A DNA stretch of 64,000 nucleotides from Microvirga arsenatis (GCF_009910705.1 NZ_JAAAXJ010000010.1:62001-126000), one strand, 5' to 3'. Numbered from the stretch's first letter, positions 34,111-43,603 are shown. Made by a program: numbers and translations. The notes: a model not told the origin generated them from the letters alone.

Positions 34111-35883
34111 GTGACCAACGTTCTCGAAAAAGCAAGACAGCTGCTCGCCAGGAAGGGCGTCGCTGCCTTCGCCGCCATTCTCGTCCTGATCATTGCCGGC
34201 GCCGTGTTCATGGCGCCCCGCCTGCTGGCGGAGCCGGTGGCCGAGATCAGCTATTCCGACTTTACGCGGGAGCTCGCCGGCAAGAAGGTCCAGAGGGTGC
34301 TGATCGAGAGTGGCGGGCTCACGGTGACCATGGCCGACAGGCACGTCTTCGTCCGCATGCCGAGCGGCCTCGTGAGCGCCGACTATATCGAGCGGATCAC
34401 CGCATCGGGCGCCGAGGTCGATTTCAGGAAGCCGGGCTTCGATCCGGCCCAGATGGCGAGCATCCTCGTGCCGCTGGTGCTGGTCGGAGCCGTTCTCTTC
34501 ATGCTGGCCATCCAGACCGACTTCAAGCCCACCTCCCGCTGGCCCAAGGTGGTCCGCGGCATCACCAACCGCTTCGATGACGTGGCCGGGCAGGAGGAGG
34601 CGAAGGCCGAGCTGCAGGAGGTGATCGCCTTCCTCAAGGATTCCGAGGCGTTCACGAAGGTAGGCGCCCGCATTCCGCGCGGCCTGCTGATGGTCGGGCC
34701 GCCCGGGACCGGCAAGACCCTGATCGCCAAGGCGCTGGCCGGTGAGGCGGGAGTCTCCTTCATGGCGGTTTCAGGCAGCGACTTCTCGGCGCCCCTGATC
34801 GGCATCGCCAAGGGACGGGTCTCCAAGCTCTTCGAGCAGGCGCGCAAGAAGGCGCCGTGCCTGATCTTCATCGACGAGATCGACGCCATCGGCCGCAAGC
34901 GCGGCGGTGGGGGATCGGCCGCGGACCGGGAGTTCGAGTCCACCCTGAACCAGCTCCTGGTGGAGATGGACGGCTTCAACACCACCCAGGGCGTGATCGT
35001 GATCGGCGCCACGAACCGCGTCGACGTGCTGGACCCCGCCCTGCTGCGGCCTGGGCGCTTCGACCGCCAAGTGCATATCGGGCTGCCCGACATCGCCGGC
35101 CGCGAGGCGATTCTCAACGTCCACGCGCGCAACGTGAAGCTGGCCCGGGGCGTGAGCCTGGCTGCCATCGCGAAGGGAACGCCCGGCTTCTCCGGCGCCG
35201 ATCTCGGCAATCTCCTGAACGAGGCTGCGATCTTCGCGGCGCGCGAAGGCGTCGAGGAGGTCACCCGCGAGCATCTGGAGGCAGCCCGCAACAAGATCAT
35301 GATGGGCCTGGAGCGCCGCTCCCTCGTGATCACGGACGAAGAGCGTCGCCTCGTCGCCGTCCATGAGGCGGGACACGCCCTCTGCGCCTGCCTGCTGCCG
35401 GCCTCCGACAAGGTGCACAGCGCCACCATCATTCCCCACGGCCAGGCGCTCGGCCTCGTCATGCGCCTGCCGGAGCATGACCGGTTCTGCATTCCCGTGG
35501 AGAAGCTCGAGGCAGACCTCATCGTCGCCATGGGCGGACGCGCGGCGGAGGAGGTGGTCTTCGGTCCGAAAAAGGTGACCACCGGCGCTGCCAGCGACAT
35601 CGCCCATGCGACCAGCATCGTCACCAGGATGGTGACCGAATGGGGCATGAGCCCAGCCATCGGCATGGTCCGAATCGCCCGCTCCGGCGACAGCCTCCCG
35701 CGGGAGGTCGAGCAGGAGATTCGCCGGATCATCGACGAGATGTACGAGGCCGCCAAGGCTTGCATCGAGAGTCACCGGGATGCGCTGGATGCCTTGACGG
35801 AGGCGCTCCTGGAGCACGAAACCGTCGAAGGCGACGAGATCCGCCGGATCGTGCTGAAGCAGAAGCCGCGGCTCGCAGCCTGA
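34111..35883 (+). CDS. FtsH-like ATP-dependent zinc metalloprotease, divergent paralogue
   Basis: A 590-residue inner-membrane AAA+ protease. Two membrane segments (about residues 18-37 and 118-137) flank a short periplasmic domain. Walker A is GPPGTGKT (196-203), Walker B FIDEIDAIG, arginine finger RPGRFDR, and zinc motif H418-EAG-H422; the third ligand region TTGAASDIAHAT is kept. The pore loop, usually FVG, reads LIG (L229-I230-G231) after SAP instead of VEM. The segment after WGMS is about 20 residues shorter than in FtsH proper. GTG 34111 has GGGGG upstream; TTG 34096 is an alternative. It is probably not the main FtsH. Confidence 0.88.
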   Translation: MTNVLEKARQLLARKGVAAFAAILVLIIAGAVFMAPRLLAEPVAEISYSDFTRELAGKKVQRVLIESGGLTVTMADRHVFVRMPSGLVSADYIERITASGAEVDFRKPGFDPAQMASILVPLVLVGAVLFMLAIQTDFKPTSRWPKVVRGITNRFDDVAGQEEAKAELQEVIAFLKDSEAFTKVGARIPRGLLMVGPPGTGKTLIAKALAGEAGVSFMAVSGSDFSAPLIGIAKGRVSKLFEQARKKAPCLIFIDEIDAIGRKRGGGGSAADREFESTLNQLLVEMDGFNTTQGVIVIGATNRVDVLDPALLRPGRFDRQVHIGLPDIAGREAILNVHARNVKLARGVSLAAIAKGTPGFSGADLGNLLNEAAIFAAREGVEEVTREHLEAARNKIMMGLERRSLVITDEERRLVAVHEAGHALCACLLPASDKVHSATIIPHGQALGLVMRLPEHDRFCIPVEKLEADLIVAMGGRAAEEVVFGPKKVTTGAASDIAHATSIVTRMVTEWGMSPAIGMVRIARSGDSLPREVEQEIRRIIDEMYEAAKACIESHRDALDALTEALLEHETVEGDEIRRIVLKQKPRLAA

Positions 35884-35908
35884 CGCGGCGATCGGACGTC
35901 CTCCGCCT

Positions 35909-37777
35909 CTACATGACCGGTGTGGCGGGGGGCGCCTGTCCTACAAGTGGAAGCGTCGCCCTGATCGAGCAGATCAGCCCTGCGGGCATGAAGGCGATGC
36001 TGACGTCCCCGTGCAGCTCCTGAGCCAGGCTGCGCTCGATCAGCCGGGTGCCGAAGCCTTTGCGGGTCGGTTCGGCCACAGGCGGCCCGCCCGTTTCCTG
36101 CCAGACCAATTCGAGGCCTTTCCCTCCCCCGGTGCCAGTCAGGGTCCAGCGGATGGCAATTCGGCCACCCTCGGTGGAAAGTGCGCCGTATTTCACCGCG
36201 TTGGTTCCCAGCTCCTGCAGCGCCATGGCAACCGACAGGGCGACTCGGGGCGGCAGGCGCATGTCCTCGCCCTGTATGTCGAAGCGCCCGTGGCCCTGGC
36301 TCTGGAAAGGGGCGATCCCCTGCTGCACGACCTCCTGCAGGGAGGCGCCATCCCAATGTTCCCGGGTCAGCACGTCATGCGCCCGGGACAGGGCGAGCAG
36401 CCGTCCCTCGATGGCGCTGCGGGCCTCGGCGGCGCTTGCCGCGTTCCTCAGGCTCTGGCTGGCGATGGACTGGACCGTGGAGAGGGTGTTCTTGACGCGG
36501 TGGTTCAGCTCGTTGAGCAGAAGCCTCTGGTGCTCCTCGTTCTTCTTTCTCTCGGTGATGTCGAGAGCAACGCCCAGCATCCGCATGGGCTGTCCGTTCC
36601 GGATGTCCTGCAGTTCCGCCCGCAGCAGGAGCCACCGCGGGGTGCCGTCATACCCGACGATCTGCAGCTCGCTCTCCACATATCGCTCACCTCGGGCGAG
36701 GGCCCCCACCGCAGCCTCCTGAAGGCGTCCACGCTCCCCCGGGTAATAGCGCGAGCGGATCTCCTCGGACGTCAGCGAAATGTCGGACGGAATGCCGAGC
36801 AGCCGGTTCAGCTCAGGGTTGACGCCGATGGTGTCGCTGGCCGCATCGAGTTCCCAAATGGCCATGCGACCGGCATCGAGAGCAAGGCGCAGGCGCGCCT
36901 CGCTCTGGGCCAGGGCATTCTGGGAGTGCCAGTAGCCCGTAATGTCGGAGATCAGCACATAGAAGCCGTCCACTTCACCGTCGGCGTTCCGCTCGGGGAT
37001 GTACTCGGTCTTGACGTAGCGCTTGCCGTCCGGGAGCTCCACCCAGGCTTCGTAGCCGACCGGCTGGCCCGCAAGAGCAGCCTGGACGAAGGGCTTGATT
37101 GCCTCATAGCGCATCCAGCCCAGAACATCCCGCAGGTGCGCGCCCTGGATGCTCTCCGGCGAGCAGCCCAGCCATGTCTCATAGGCCTTGTTGTTGAACC
37201 GGTAGCGGTGCTCGGCATCCACATAGGCGATGAGAACCGGCAGTCTGTCCGTAACCTTCCTGAGCCGTTCCTCGCTCTCGCGCAGCGCGGTCTCAGCCTC
37301 CTTGGACTGCGTGACATCGCGGCAGCAGACGGTGAGGCCGCCCCCGGCCAGGGGATGGATGGTGAACCAGAGCCACCGCCCGGCAGACTGGACCTCCACC
37401 TGCAGCGGCTCCCGGCTCCTCAAGGCCGCCTCATGGAAGATCCATGCCTCGGACGTCGCGCCCTCGGGCAGGGCATCGGCCAGTGACCGTCCGATCAACT
37501 CCTCCCGCGGCTTGCCCCACAGCAGGCAGGCGTGCCGGTTCGCATGGGTCAGGCGGAGGTGCTCGTCGACGGCATAGAAGGCATCGGGGATGCCCTCCAG
37601 CACGCCCTCGAGCAGGGTTGCAGGGGCGGCCTGTCCCTCTGGCGCCCCCCGAAACCGGATCTGCTGCTCGCGGCTTTCGCGCTCCAACCCGATCAGGCTC
37701 ATGGGGCGTACCCCAGGGCTCCCGACCATGGGGAGGGCGGATGCGGGCGAGTGATCGTCGGGGTTGCTGGGCGGCAT
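35909..37777 (-). CDS. HWE-family sensor histidine kinase with three PAS domains
   Basis: A 622-residue soluble kinase with no membrane segment. PAS domains span about residues 55-158, 168-283 and 293-410. The H-box LLNELNHRVKNTLSTVQSIA carries the phospho-acceptor H426, and the WxE (559-561) of the HWE family is present in LVWQETGGPP. The N-box is LQELGTNAVKYGALS and the G-box GFGTRLIE. ATG 37777 is preferred over TTG 37783. No response regulator or receiver domain lies nearby, so the output partner is elsewhere. One PAS may bind flavin or heme; the light-sensing NCRFLQ motif is absent. Confidence 0.9.
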   Translation of the reverse strand: MPPSNPDDHSPASALPMVGSPGVRPMSLIGLERESREQQIRFRGAPEGQAAPATLLEGVLEGIPDAFYAVDEHLRLTHANRHACLLWGKPREELIGRSLADALPEGATSEAWIFHEAALRSREPLQVEVQSAGRWLWFTIHPLAGGGLTVCCRDVTQSKEAETALRESEERLRKVTDRLPVLIAYVDAEHRYRFNNKAYETWLGCSPESIQGAHLRDVLGWMRYEAIKPFVQAALAGQPVGYEAWVELPDGKRYVKTEYIPERNADGEVDGFYVLISDITGYWHSQNALAQSEARLRLALDAGRMAIWELDAASDTIGVNPELNRLLGIPSDISLTSEEIRSRYYPGERGRLQEAAVGALARGERYVESELQIVGYDGTPRWLLLRAELQDIRNGQPMRMLGVALDITERKKNEEHQRLLLNELNHRVKNTLSTVQSIASQSLRNAASAAEARSAIEGRLLALSRAHDVLTREHWDGASLQEVVQQGIAPFQSQGHGRFDIQGEDMRLPPRVALSVAMALQELGTNAVKYGALSTEGGRIAIRWTLTGTGGGKGLELVWQETGGPPVAEPTRKGFGTRLIERSLAQELHGDVSIAFMPAGLICSIRATLPLVGQAPPATPVM

Positions 37778-37967
37778 GTCCAACGGCTTTCGTCCTCACC
37801 GGATGGCGGGAGTGCGACCCGGAGCAGGCGATTGATCGTGTCTGAGGTTACAGTGTGGCATGATCGGTGGCAACGCGGCCCAGCGAAGTTTTGGGGTTAA
37901 GGCTGCGGCCGTTCTGGCGGGACGGAGGATTTTCCCCTAAGGTGCCGGCGCCTAGGGGGATTGTTAC

Positions 37968-38093
37968 ATGAGACGACTGATCCACGCCGTGGTCGTGATC
38001 GGCTTGGGCCTGATGGCTACGGCCTGCGACAAGTGCGGGAACTGGAACATCAACACGCCGCAGTTCTGCCACGCGGCCAAGCCGCAGGGTTAG
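37968..38093 (+). CDS. Small lipoprotein, 41 residues
   Basis: The frame starts MRRLIHAVVVIGLGLMATAC and continues DKCGNWNINTPQFCHAAKPQG before TAG. A hydrophobic signal segment leads to a lipobox (MATAC, C20), and the mature part of about 22 residues has two more cysteines, including the DKCGN motif. Similar tiny lipoproteins with this motif seem to occur in Rhizobiales. It has no good ribosome site, and lies 39 nt before a HAD gene. Confidence 0.6.
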   Translation: MRRLIHAVVVIGLGLMATACDKCGNWNINTPQFCHAAKPQG

Positions 38094-38132
38094 CGACCGG
38101 CCAGCCCTGCCAGCAAGATCCGAGATTGCCTC

Positions 38133-38810
38133 TTGAAGCTCGTTCTCTTCGACGTCGACGGCACGCTGGTCGACAGCCAGAACATCATCGTTGCAGGTTT
38201 GCGGGCGGCCTTTGAGGCCCACGGCCTGGAGGCGCCGAGCCGCGAGCGGTCCCTTTCGATCGTCGGGCTCTCGCTTGCCGAGGCCTTCACGGTTCTGGCC
38301 GGCCCGAAAGGACCCATCGACAGCCTCGTCGCGGCCTACAAGGAATCTTTCGTCCTGCTGCGGCAGGATCCCGCTTTCGATTCCCCGCTCTTTCCCGGCG
38401 CCGAGGCCTGCCTGCGCTGGCTTCACGGCCGCGGCGACGTGGTGCTGGGCGTGGCGACGGGCAAGTCCAGGCGCGGCGTCAGGCATCTGCTCGATCAGCA
38501 TGGCTGGCATGGGATCTTCTCCGTGATCCAGACGGCGGAGGACGCGCCCTCCAAGCCCCATCCGGGCATGATCCTGCAGGCGATGGACGCGGCGGGAATC
38601 GGCGCTGCCGACACGGTGATGGTGGGCGATTCGAGCTACGACATGGCCATGGCCCGGGCCGCCGGGGTGCTGCCGGTCGGCGTCTCCTGGGGCTTCCAGC
38701 CCGTCGCGGCCCTTGTCGAGGCGGGGGCGGGCCGCATCGTGAACTCCTACGCGGAACTGGAGGAGAGTCTGCAGGAATTTCTCGAACGTCCCTCGCAGAA
38801 AATAGCCTGA
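38133..38810 (+). CDS. HAD-superfamily hydrolase, phosphoglycolate-phosphatase-like
   Basis: A 225-residue protein with motif I FDVDGTLVDS, motif II VATGKSR, a lysine in SKPHPGM and motif IV VGDSSYDMAMARAAG. It is a subfamily IA phosphatase with a helical cap. The start is TTG 38133 (MKLVLFDVDG); no better start fits. It sits 17 nt before the ATP12-like gene, and this HAD-ATP12 pair is found in other Rhizobiales, usually directly after rluC. Confidence 0.88.
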   Translation: MKLVLFDVDGTLVDSQNIIVAGLRAAFEAHGLEAPSRERSLSIVGLSLAEAFTVLAGPKGPIDSLVAAYKESFVLLRQDPAFDSPLFPGAEACLRWLHGRGDVVLGVATGKSRRGVRHLLDQHGWHGIFSVIQTAEDAPSKPHPGMILQAMDAAGIGAADTVMVGDSSYDMAMARAAGVLPVGVSWGFQPVAALVEAGAGRIVNSYAELEESLQEFLERPSQKIA

Positions 38811-38827
38811 ACGCCTATTTCTCCGCC

Positions 38828-39616
38828 ATGACCGACTCACGAGACTGGTTCCCTTCGAACGAGGAACCGAACCCCATGCGCGCCGCCCAGGCCGGCATGA
38901 AGCCTGCCCTGCCCAAGCGCTTCTACAAGCACGCCGGCATCGAGGAGCGGGACGGCTTGTTTCATCTTACCCTCGACGGGCGCACCGCGAAGACGCCCAA
39001 CAGGCAGGCTCTAGCCGTGCCCTCCCGGGCCTTGGCCGAGGCCCTGGCCGAGGAATGGCAGGCGCAGGGGGGCGAGATCGACCCCTCGACCATGCCCGTG
39101 ACCCGGATCGTGAATTCCGCCATCGACGGCGTTGCGCCGCGGCAGGCCGAAGTGGTGCATGACTTGGTCCGTTATGCCGGATCCGATCTCGTCTATTACC
39201 GGGCCGGGGAGCCCGAGCGTCTGGCCCGCTCCCAGGAGGCTGCCTGGAGCCCGGTTCTCCACTGGGCCAAGGAGGCGCATGGCGCCCGCTTCAGCCTAGG
39301 CGAGGGGGTCATGCATGTGGCGCAGCCGGAAGAGGCGGTGGCGGCGATCCGCCGGGCCATCGAGCGCATCGACTCGCCCTTTGCACTGGCCGCGCTGCAC
39401 GTCATGACCACGCTCTCCGGCTCGGTCCTGATCGCGCTGGCCCATGTTGCGCAGCGTCTCGATGCGGACCAGGCCTGGGCCGCCGCCCATGTGGACGAAC
39501 TCTACCAGGAAAGCGTCTGGGGCGAGGATTACGAAGCCATGGAACGCCGCCGCCGGCGCGAGGCCGACTTTCGGGCCGCTTCCCTCGTCTACCGCCTGAC
39601 GGCCCCAGAGAATTAG
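38828..39616 (+). CDS. ATP12-family F1-ATPase assembly chaperone
   Basis: A 262-residue protein. KRFYKHAGIEERDGLFHLTLDGRTAKTPNRQALAVPSRALA and the EEW, PVTRIVNSAID and RYAGSDLVYYRA motifs are diagnostic of the ATP12 family. In eukaryotes it protects the F1 alpha subunit; in alphaproteobacteria it is thought to do the same. It is transcribed with the HAD gene. The C-terminal ESVWGEDYEAMERRRRREADF is conserved in the family. Confidence 0.92.
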   Translation: MTDSRDWFPSNEEPNPMRAAQAGMKPALPKRFYKHAGIEERDGLFHLTLDGRTAKTPNRQALAVPSRALAEALAEEWQAQGGEIDPSTMPVTRIVNSAIDGVAPRQAEVVHDLVRYAGSDLVYYRAGEPERLARSQEAAWSPVLHWAKEAHGARFSLGEGVMHVAQPEEAVAAIRRAIERIDSPFALAALHVMTTLSGSVLIALAHVAQRLDADQAWAAAHVDELYQESVWGEDYEAMERRRRREADFRAASLVYRLTAPEN

Positions 39617-39631
39617 GAAGAGCCAGACTTG

Positions 39632-39662
39632 CAAAAAACCGCCGGCGCTGGGCACCGGCGGT
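39632..39662 (-). terminator. Intrinsic terminator for the minus-strand lipoprotein gene
   Basis: Read on the minus strand, ACCGCCGG pairs with CCGGCGGT around a 9-nt loop and is followed by TTTTTTG. It lies between the lipoprotein gene and the converging ATP12 gene. Confidence 0.85.
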
Positions 39663-39684
39663 CTCATGATTCCTGCCTTCAGGA

Positions 39685-40062
39685 TCAGGCGCGCTGGAAG
39701 TTGATCCCGCACTTCTTCTGGACGGAAGCGCCCTCGATGGCCTGCATCTGGCCCTTGAGGCGGGCGAGTTCCGCCGTCTGGGCGTTGTTGCCGCTCACGA
39801 AGAAGGCCGCAGGCCAGAAGACGATGAGAGCCGCCGTCGTGGCAACCGCATCCTTCGTGCGCTGGGAGTCCTGGGCGCCGGCAGCGGCGGAAGCGGCCGC
39901 GCTGACGCGCTGGGCCTCGGCAGCGAGTTCCCGGCAGCTATAGCTGCTGTACATGGACGGCGAGACGTAGGATGCCGCGACATCCTCCGAGCGGCTGGCG
40001 CAGCCGGCCGCCACGAGGGACAGGGAAGCGGCAACGGCCGCGAACTGGATGGTCTTCTTCAT
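39685..40062 (-). CDS. Putative lipoprotein
   Basis: A 125-residue protein with signal peptide MKKTIQFAAVAASLSLVAAGC and a lipobox ending at C21. The mature part has SYSCRELAAEAQRVSAAA, an alanine-rich helix, then a second hydrophobic stretch (ALIVFWPAAFFVSG) and LARLKGQMQAIEGASVQKKC. The ATG 40062 is preferred over 40074 because of a GGGG stretch upstream. An intrinsic terminator follows. Function unknown; it is divergent from pccB. Confidence 0.75.
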   Translation of the reverse strand: MKKTIQFAAVAASLSLVAAGCASRSEDVAASYVSPSMYSSYSCRELAAEAQRVSAAASAAAGAQDSQRTKDAVATTAALIVFWPAAFFVSGNNAQTAELARLKGQMQAIEGASVQKKCGINFQRA

Positions 40063-40214
40063 GGTCAGCCCCATAAAACGTAATAACGATTCTTTGGTAG
40101 CGTGCCTTGCCGCGCCTGTGAAGTGCTGTGGAGCACACGTCCATAGTGGGATTTTGACGCTGGCACGGCTGTGCTAAGCGGGGGATCATTTTCCCCGGTA
40201 GTCAGGGACCAGCC

Positions 40215-41747
40215 ATGAAAGACATCCTCGAACGGCTCGAAGAGCGGCGGGCCCAAGCCCGCCTCGGCGGCGGCGAGAAGCGCATCGAGGCGCAGCACGC
40301 CCGCGGCAAGCTGACCGCCCGCGAGCGCATCGAGCTTCTGCTCGACAAGGGCTCCTTCGAGGAGTTCGACATGTTCGTCGAGCACCGCTCCTCGGATTTC
40401 GGCATGGACAAGGTGAAGATCCCCGGCGACGGCGTCGTCACCGGCTGGGGCACCGTCAACGGCCGCACGGTCTTCGTCTTCGCCAAGGATTTCACCGTCT
40501 TCGGCGGCTCGCTCTCCGAAGCCCATGCCCAGAAGATCACCAAGATCCAGGACATGGCGCTCAAGATGCGCGCCCCCATCGTGGGCCTGTTCGATGCCGG
40601 CGGCGCCCGCATCCAGGAGGGCGTGGCGGCCCTCGGCGGCTATGGCGAGGTGTTCAAGCGCAACGTGATCGCCTCGGGCGTCATTCCGCAGATCTCGGTC
40701 ATCATGGGTCCCTGCGCGGGCGGCGACGTCTATTCGCCCGCCATGACCGATTTCATCTTCATGGTGCGCGACCGCTCCTACATGTTCGTCACCGGCCCCG
40801 ACGTGGTGAAGACCGTCACCAACGAGACCGTGACCTCCGAGGAGCTCGGCGGCGCCAAGGTGCACACCACCAAGTCGTCCGTGGCGGACGGCGCCTATGA
40901 CAACGACGTGGAGGCGCTCCTCCAGGTGCGCCGGCTCATCGATTTCCTGCCCGCGAACAACATGGACGGCGTGCCGGAGATCCCGAGCTTCGACGATCCG
41001 AACCGGGTGGACGACAGCCTCGACACCCTGATCCCGGACAACCCGAACAAGCCGTACGACATGAAGGAGCTGATCCTGAAGGTCGTGGACGAGGGCGATT
41101 TCTTCGAGATCCAGGAGGCTTACGCCAAAAACATCATCACCGGCTTCGGGCGCATCGAGGGCCGCACGGTCGGCTTCGTGGCCAACCAGCCGATGGTGCT
41201 CGCAGGCGTGCTCGACTCGGATGCCTCCCGCAAGGCCGCGCGCTTCGTGCGCTTCTGCGATGCCTTCAACATCCCGATCGTCACCTTCGAGGACGTGCCG
41301 GGCTTCCTGCCGGGCACGGCGCAGGAATATGGCGGCCTCATCAAGCACGGCGCCAAGCTGCTCTTCGCCTATTCCGAGGCCACCGTGCCGCTGGTGACGG
41401 TGATCACGCGAAAGGCCTTCGGCGGCGCCTATGACGTGATGGCCTCAAAGCATATCGGCGGCGACATCAACTACGCCTGGCCCACGGCGCAGATCGCCGT
41501 GATGGGCGCCAAGGGCGCAGTGGAAATCATCTTCCGCCAGGACATCGGCGATGCCGAGAAGATCGCGGCCCGGACCAAGGAATACGAGGACCGCTTCATG
41601 TCCCCCTTCGTGGCGGCGGAGCGAGGCTACATCGACGAGGTGATCATGCCGCATTCGACAAGGCGGAGGATCGCACGGGCGCTCGCGATGCTCCGTCACA
41701 AGGAGACGGAGCGGCCCTGGAAGAAGCACGACAACATTCCGTTGTGA
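40215..41747 (+). CDS. pccB: Propionyl-CoA carboxylase beta subunit (carboxyltransferase)
   Basis: A 510-residue carboxyltransferase that moves the carboxyl from biotin to propionyl-CoA. Both crotonase-like halves are present. [16 protein letters not shown] is the N-terminal half signature and [34 protein letters not shown] the C-terminal one. [15 protein letters not shown] is the usual start region. The product, methylmalonyl-CoA, enters the TCA cycle or other pathways. The next gene begins at its stop codon; the partner pccA is 3.8 kb downstream. Confidence 0.96.
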   Translation: MKDILERLEERRAQARLGGGEKRIEAQHARGKLTARERIELLLDKGSFEEFDMFVEHRSSDFGMDKVKIPGDGVVTGWGTVNGRTVFVFAKDFTVFGGSLSEAHAQKITKIQDMALKMRAPIVGLFDAGGARIQEGVAALGGYGEVFKRNVIASGVIPQISVIMGPCAGGDVYSPAMTDFIFMVRDRSYMFVTGPDVVKTVTNETVTSEELGGAKVHTTKSSVADGAYDNDVEALLQVRRLIDFLPANNMDGVPEIPSFDDPNRVDDSLDTLIPDNPNKPYDMKELILKVVDEGDFFEIQEAYAKNIITGFGRIEGRTVGFVANQPMVLAGVLDSDASRKAARFVRFCDAFNIPIVTFEDVPGFLPGTAQEYGGLIKHGAKLLFAYSEATVPLVTVITRKAFGGAYDVMASKHIGGDINYAWPTAQIAVMGAKGAVEIIFRQDIGDAEKIAARTKEYEDRFMSPFVAAERGYIDEVIMPHSTRRRIARALAMLRHKETERPWKKHDNIPL

Positions 41748-41749
41748 CC

Positions 41750-42832
41750 ATGCCGGCTTCTTGCCCCCGCTCTTGGGTCTCCACCGCCATCCAGATCATC
41801 GAGGCGGATTTCAACCGCTCGTCGGACACGCATCTCCTGCGCGTGCCGCTGCCGGCCATGCCGGGCGTGTCGCTGTATCTCAAGGATGAATCGACCCATC
41901 CCTCGGGCAGCCTCAAGCATCGTCTGGCGCGGTCGCTCTTTCTCTACGGGCTCTGCAATGGCTGGATCGGGCCGGAGACGACGATCGTCGAGGCGTCGAG
42001 CGGCTCGACGGCCGTATCGGAGGCATACTTTGCCCGGATGCTGGGCCTGCGCTTCATCGCCGTGATGCCGCGTTCGACCTCGGCCGAGAAGATCGCGCAG
42101 ATCGCCTTCTATGGCGGCGAAAGCCATTTCGTGGATTCGCCCGCCCAGATGTACGAGGAGAGCGCGCGGCTCGCGGAGGAACTCGGCGGCCATTACATGG
42201 ACCAGTTCACCTATGCCGAGCGGGCGACGGACTGGCGCGGCAACAACAACATCGCCGAATCCATCTTCAGCCAGATGAGCCAGGAGGAGCACCCGATCCC
42301 GACGTGGATCGTGGTGGGGGCGGGGACCGGCGGCACCTCGGCGACGCTCGGGCGCTACATCCGCTATCGCCGCCTGCCGACGCGGTTGTGCCTCGCCGAT
42401 CCCGAGGCCTCCGTGTTCCACCGGCACCTCGCCGACCGCAGCGTGTGCACCGTCTCAGGTGCCCCTTCCGTGATCGAAGGAATCGGCCGCCCGCGCTGCG
42501 AGCCGTCCTTCGTGCCGGAACTCATCGACCGTGCCACTGCGGTGCCGGACGCGGCGAGCATCGCCGCCGCGCGGGTGCTGTCGCGCCGCATCGGCCGCTC
42601 CTGCGGCGGCTCCACGGGCACGAACCTTTGGGCCGTGGCGCAGATCATCGGAGAGATGGTGAAGAACGGCGAGCAGGGCTCCGTCGTGACGCTGCTGTGC
42701 GATTCCGGCGAGCGCTATCGCAGCACGCATTTCGACGATGCCTGGCTGGCCTGCCGCGGCATCGACATCAAGCCGGCCGAGGACGCCATGGAGCGGTTTT
42801 TCGAGACCGGGGTTCTTCAAAGCACCAACTAG
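41750..42832 (+). CDS. PLP-dependent cysteine synthase family protein
   Basis: A fold-type II PLP enzyme of 360 residues. The Schiff-base lysine is in [11 protein letters not shown] (about K56), the cofactor phosphate loop is [15 protein letters not shown], and [15 protein letters not shown] binds the substrate carboxylate. [18 protein letters not shown] stretch near the end fits the CysK/CysM family. GTG 41744 overlaps the pccB stop; ATG 41750 is the safer start. Neither has a clear ribosome site, so translation is probably coupled to pccB. Its substrate is unknown; it differs from true CysK in the lysine motif (SGSLKHR). Confidence 0.85.
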   Translation: MPASCPRSWVSTAIQIIEADFNRSSDTHLLRVPLPAMPGVSLYLKDESTHPSGSLKHRLARSLFLYGLCNGWIGPETTIVEASSGSTAVSEAYFARMLGLRFIAVMPRSTSAEKIAQIAFYGGESHFVDSPAQMYEESARLAEELGGHYMDQFTYAERATDWRGNNNIAESIFSQMSQEEHPIPTWIVVGAGTGGTSATLGRYIRYRRLPTRLCLADPEASVFHRHLADRSVCTVSGAPSVIEGIGRPRCEPSFVPELIDRATAVPDAASIAAARVLSRRIGRSCGGSTGTNLWAVAQIIGEMVKNGEQGSVVTLLCDSGERYRSTHFDDAWLACRGIDIKPAEDAMERFFETGVLQSTN

Positions 42833-42842
42833 CAGACTCTGA

Positions 42843-42944
42843 CCTCATCCTGAGGAGGCGCGTCAGCGCCGTCTCGAAGGAGGATCCAGAGAGCACTGGA
42901 TCCTCCTTCGAGACGCAGCCTTACGGCTGCTCCTCAGGATGAGG
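42843..42944. repeat. Cruciform palindromic repeat, copy A (102 nt)
   Basis: Outer arms CCTCATCCTGAGGAG and CTCCTCAGGATGAGG (15 bp) enclose three hairpins. These are GGCGC-GTCA-GCGCC, a 19-bp central stem (CGTCTCGAAGGAGGATCCA and its complement) and GCAGCC-TTAC-GGCTGC. It lies between the convergent cysteine-synthase-like gene and the hydrolase. Copies B (47599-47703) and C (51319-51422) share the plan. Confidence 0.9.
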
Positions 42945-42966
42945 CTTGTGCTTGAACAAGCGGCTC

Positions 42967-43584
42967 TTACTTGCCGTTCCCGGCAAACCACCTCACCAGC
43001 AGCTGCAGATCCGTCTGCGACAGGTTGTGACCCGTTGGCAGCACCTCGTGCCGGACCTCGGCGCCGGAGGCGGAGAGGGACGCGGCGAGTCGTTTCGAGT
43101 TGTCCGCCGGAATGATCGGGTCCATGGCGCCCGAGATCATCAGCACCCGCTTGCCGGCAAGGCCGGCCTGCGGTGCATGGGACAGCGGCACCATGGCCCG
43201 CAGCAGCGCGGCGCCGGAAAGTGCCTCCGGACGCAGCATCAGCATGGCGGCGGCGATGTTGGCGCCGTTGGAGAAGCCCACCGCGACCGGGGCCTCCAGC
43301 CCATAGGCCTTTCGCGCCTCCGCCACGAAATCGGCAAGCTCGTTGGCGCGGGATCTGACATCCTCCTCATCGAACACGCCCTCGGCGAGACGCCGGAAGA
43401 AGCGGGGCATGCCGTTTTCCAGGACCTTGCCGCGCGGGGAGAGCAGGGCAGAGCCGGGGGAGATCATGCGGCCGAGGCCGAGAAGGTCGTTCTCGTCGCC
43501 GCCCGTGCCATGGAGCAGCAGGAGGGGCGGGCGGCCCGGGTCCGTGGCGGGCTCGTAGCGGTGGATGAAGGAGAGATCGGTCAT
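42967..43584 (-). CDS. Alpha/beta hydrolase, MhqD/phospholipase-carboxylesterase type
   Basis: A 205-residue serine hydrolase with the nucleophile elbow GFSNGA (S105), acid in GAMDPIIP (D155) and histidine in PTGHNLS (H186). LLLLHGTGGDENDLL is the oxyanion-hole region. In Bacillus MhqD is co-regulated with the ring-cleaving dioxygenase MhqO in quinone and azo-compound defence. Here the MhqO-like gene lies directly upstream on the same strand, with a multi-hairpin repeat between them. Its substrate is unknown. Confidence 0.85.
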   Translation of the reverse strand: MTDLSFIHRYEPATDPGRPPLLLLHGTGGDENDLLGLGRMISPGSALLSPRGKVLENGMPRFFRRLAEGVFDEEDVRSRANELADFVAEARKAYGLEAPVAVGFSNGANIAAAMLMLRPEALSGAALLRAMVPLSHAPQAGLAGKRVLMISGAMDPIIPADNSKRLAASLSASGAEVRHEVLPTGHNLSQTDLQLLVRWFAGNGK

Positions 43585-43603
43585 TGGATTCCTCGAAAAT
43601 TTT

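Noticed and set aside
42843-42944. tRNA or other cloverleaf RNA gene
   Set aside because: The four-arm fold lacks anticodon-loop, T-loop and CCA features, and the same plan recurs at two other sites, so a repeat is the better explanation.
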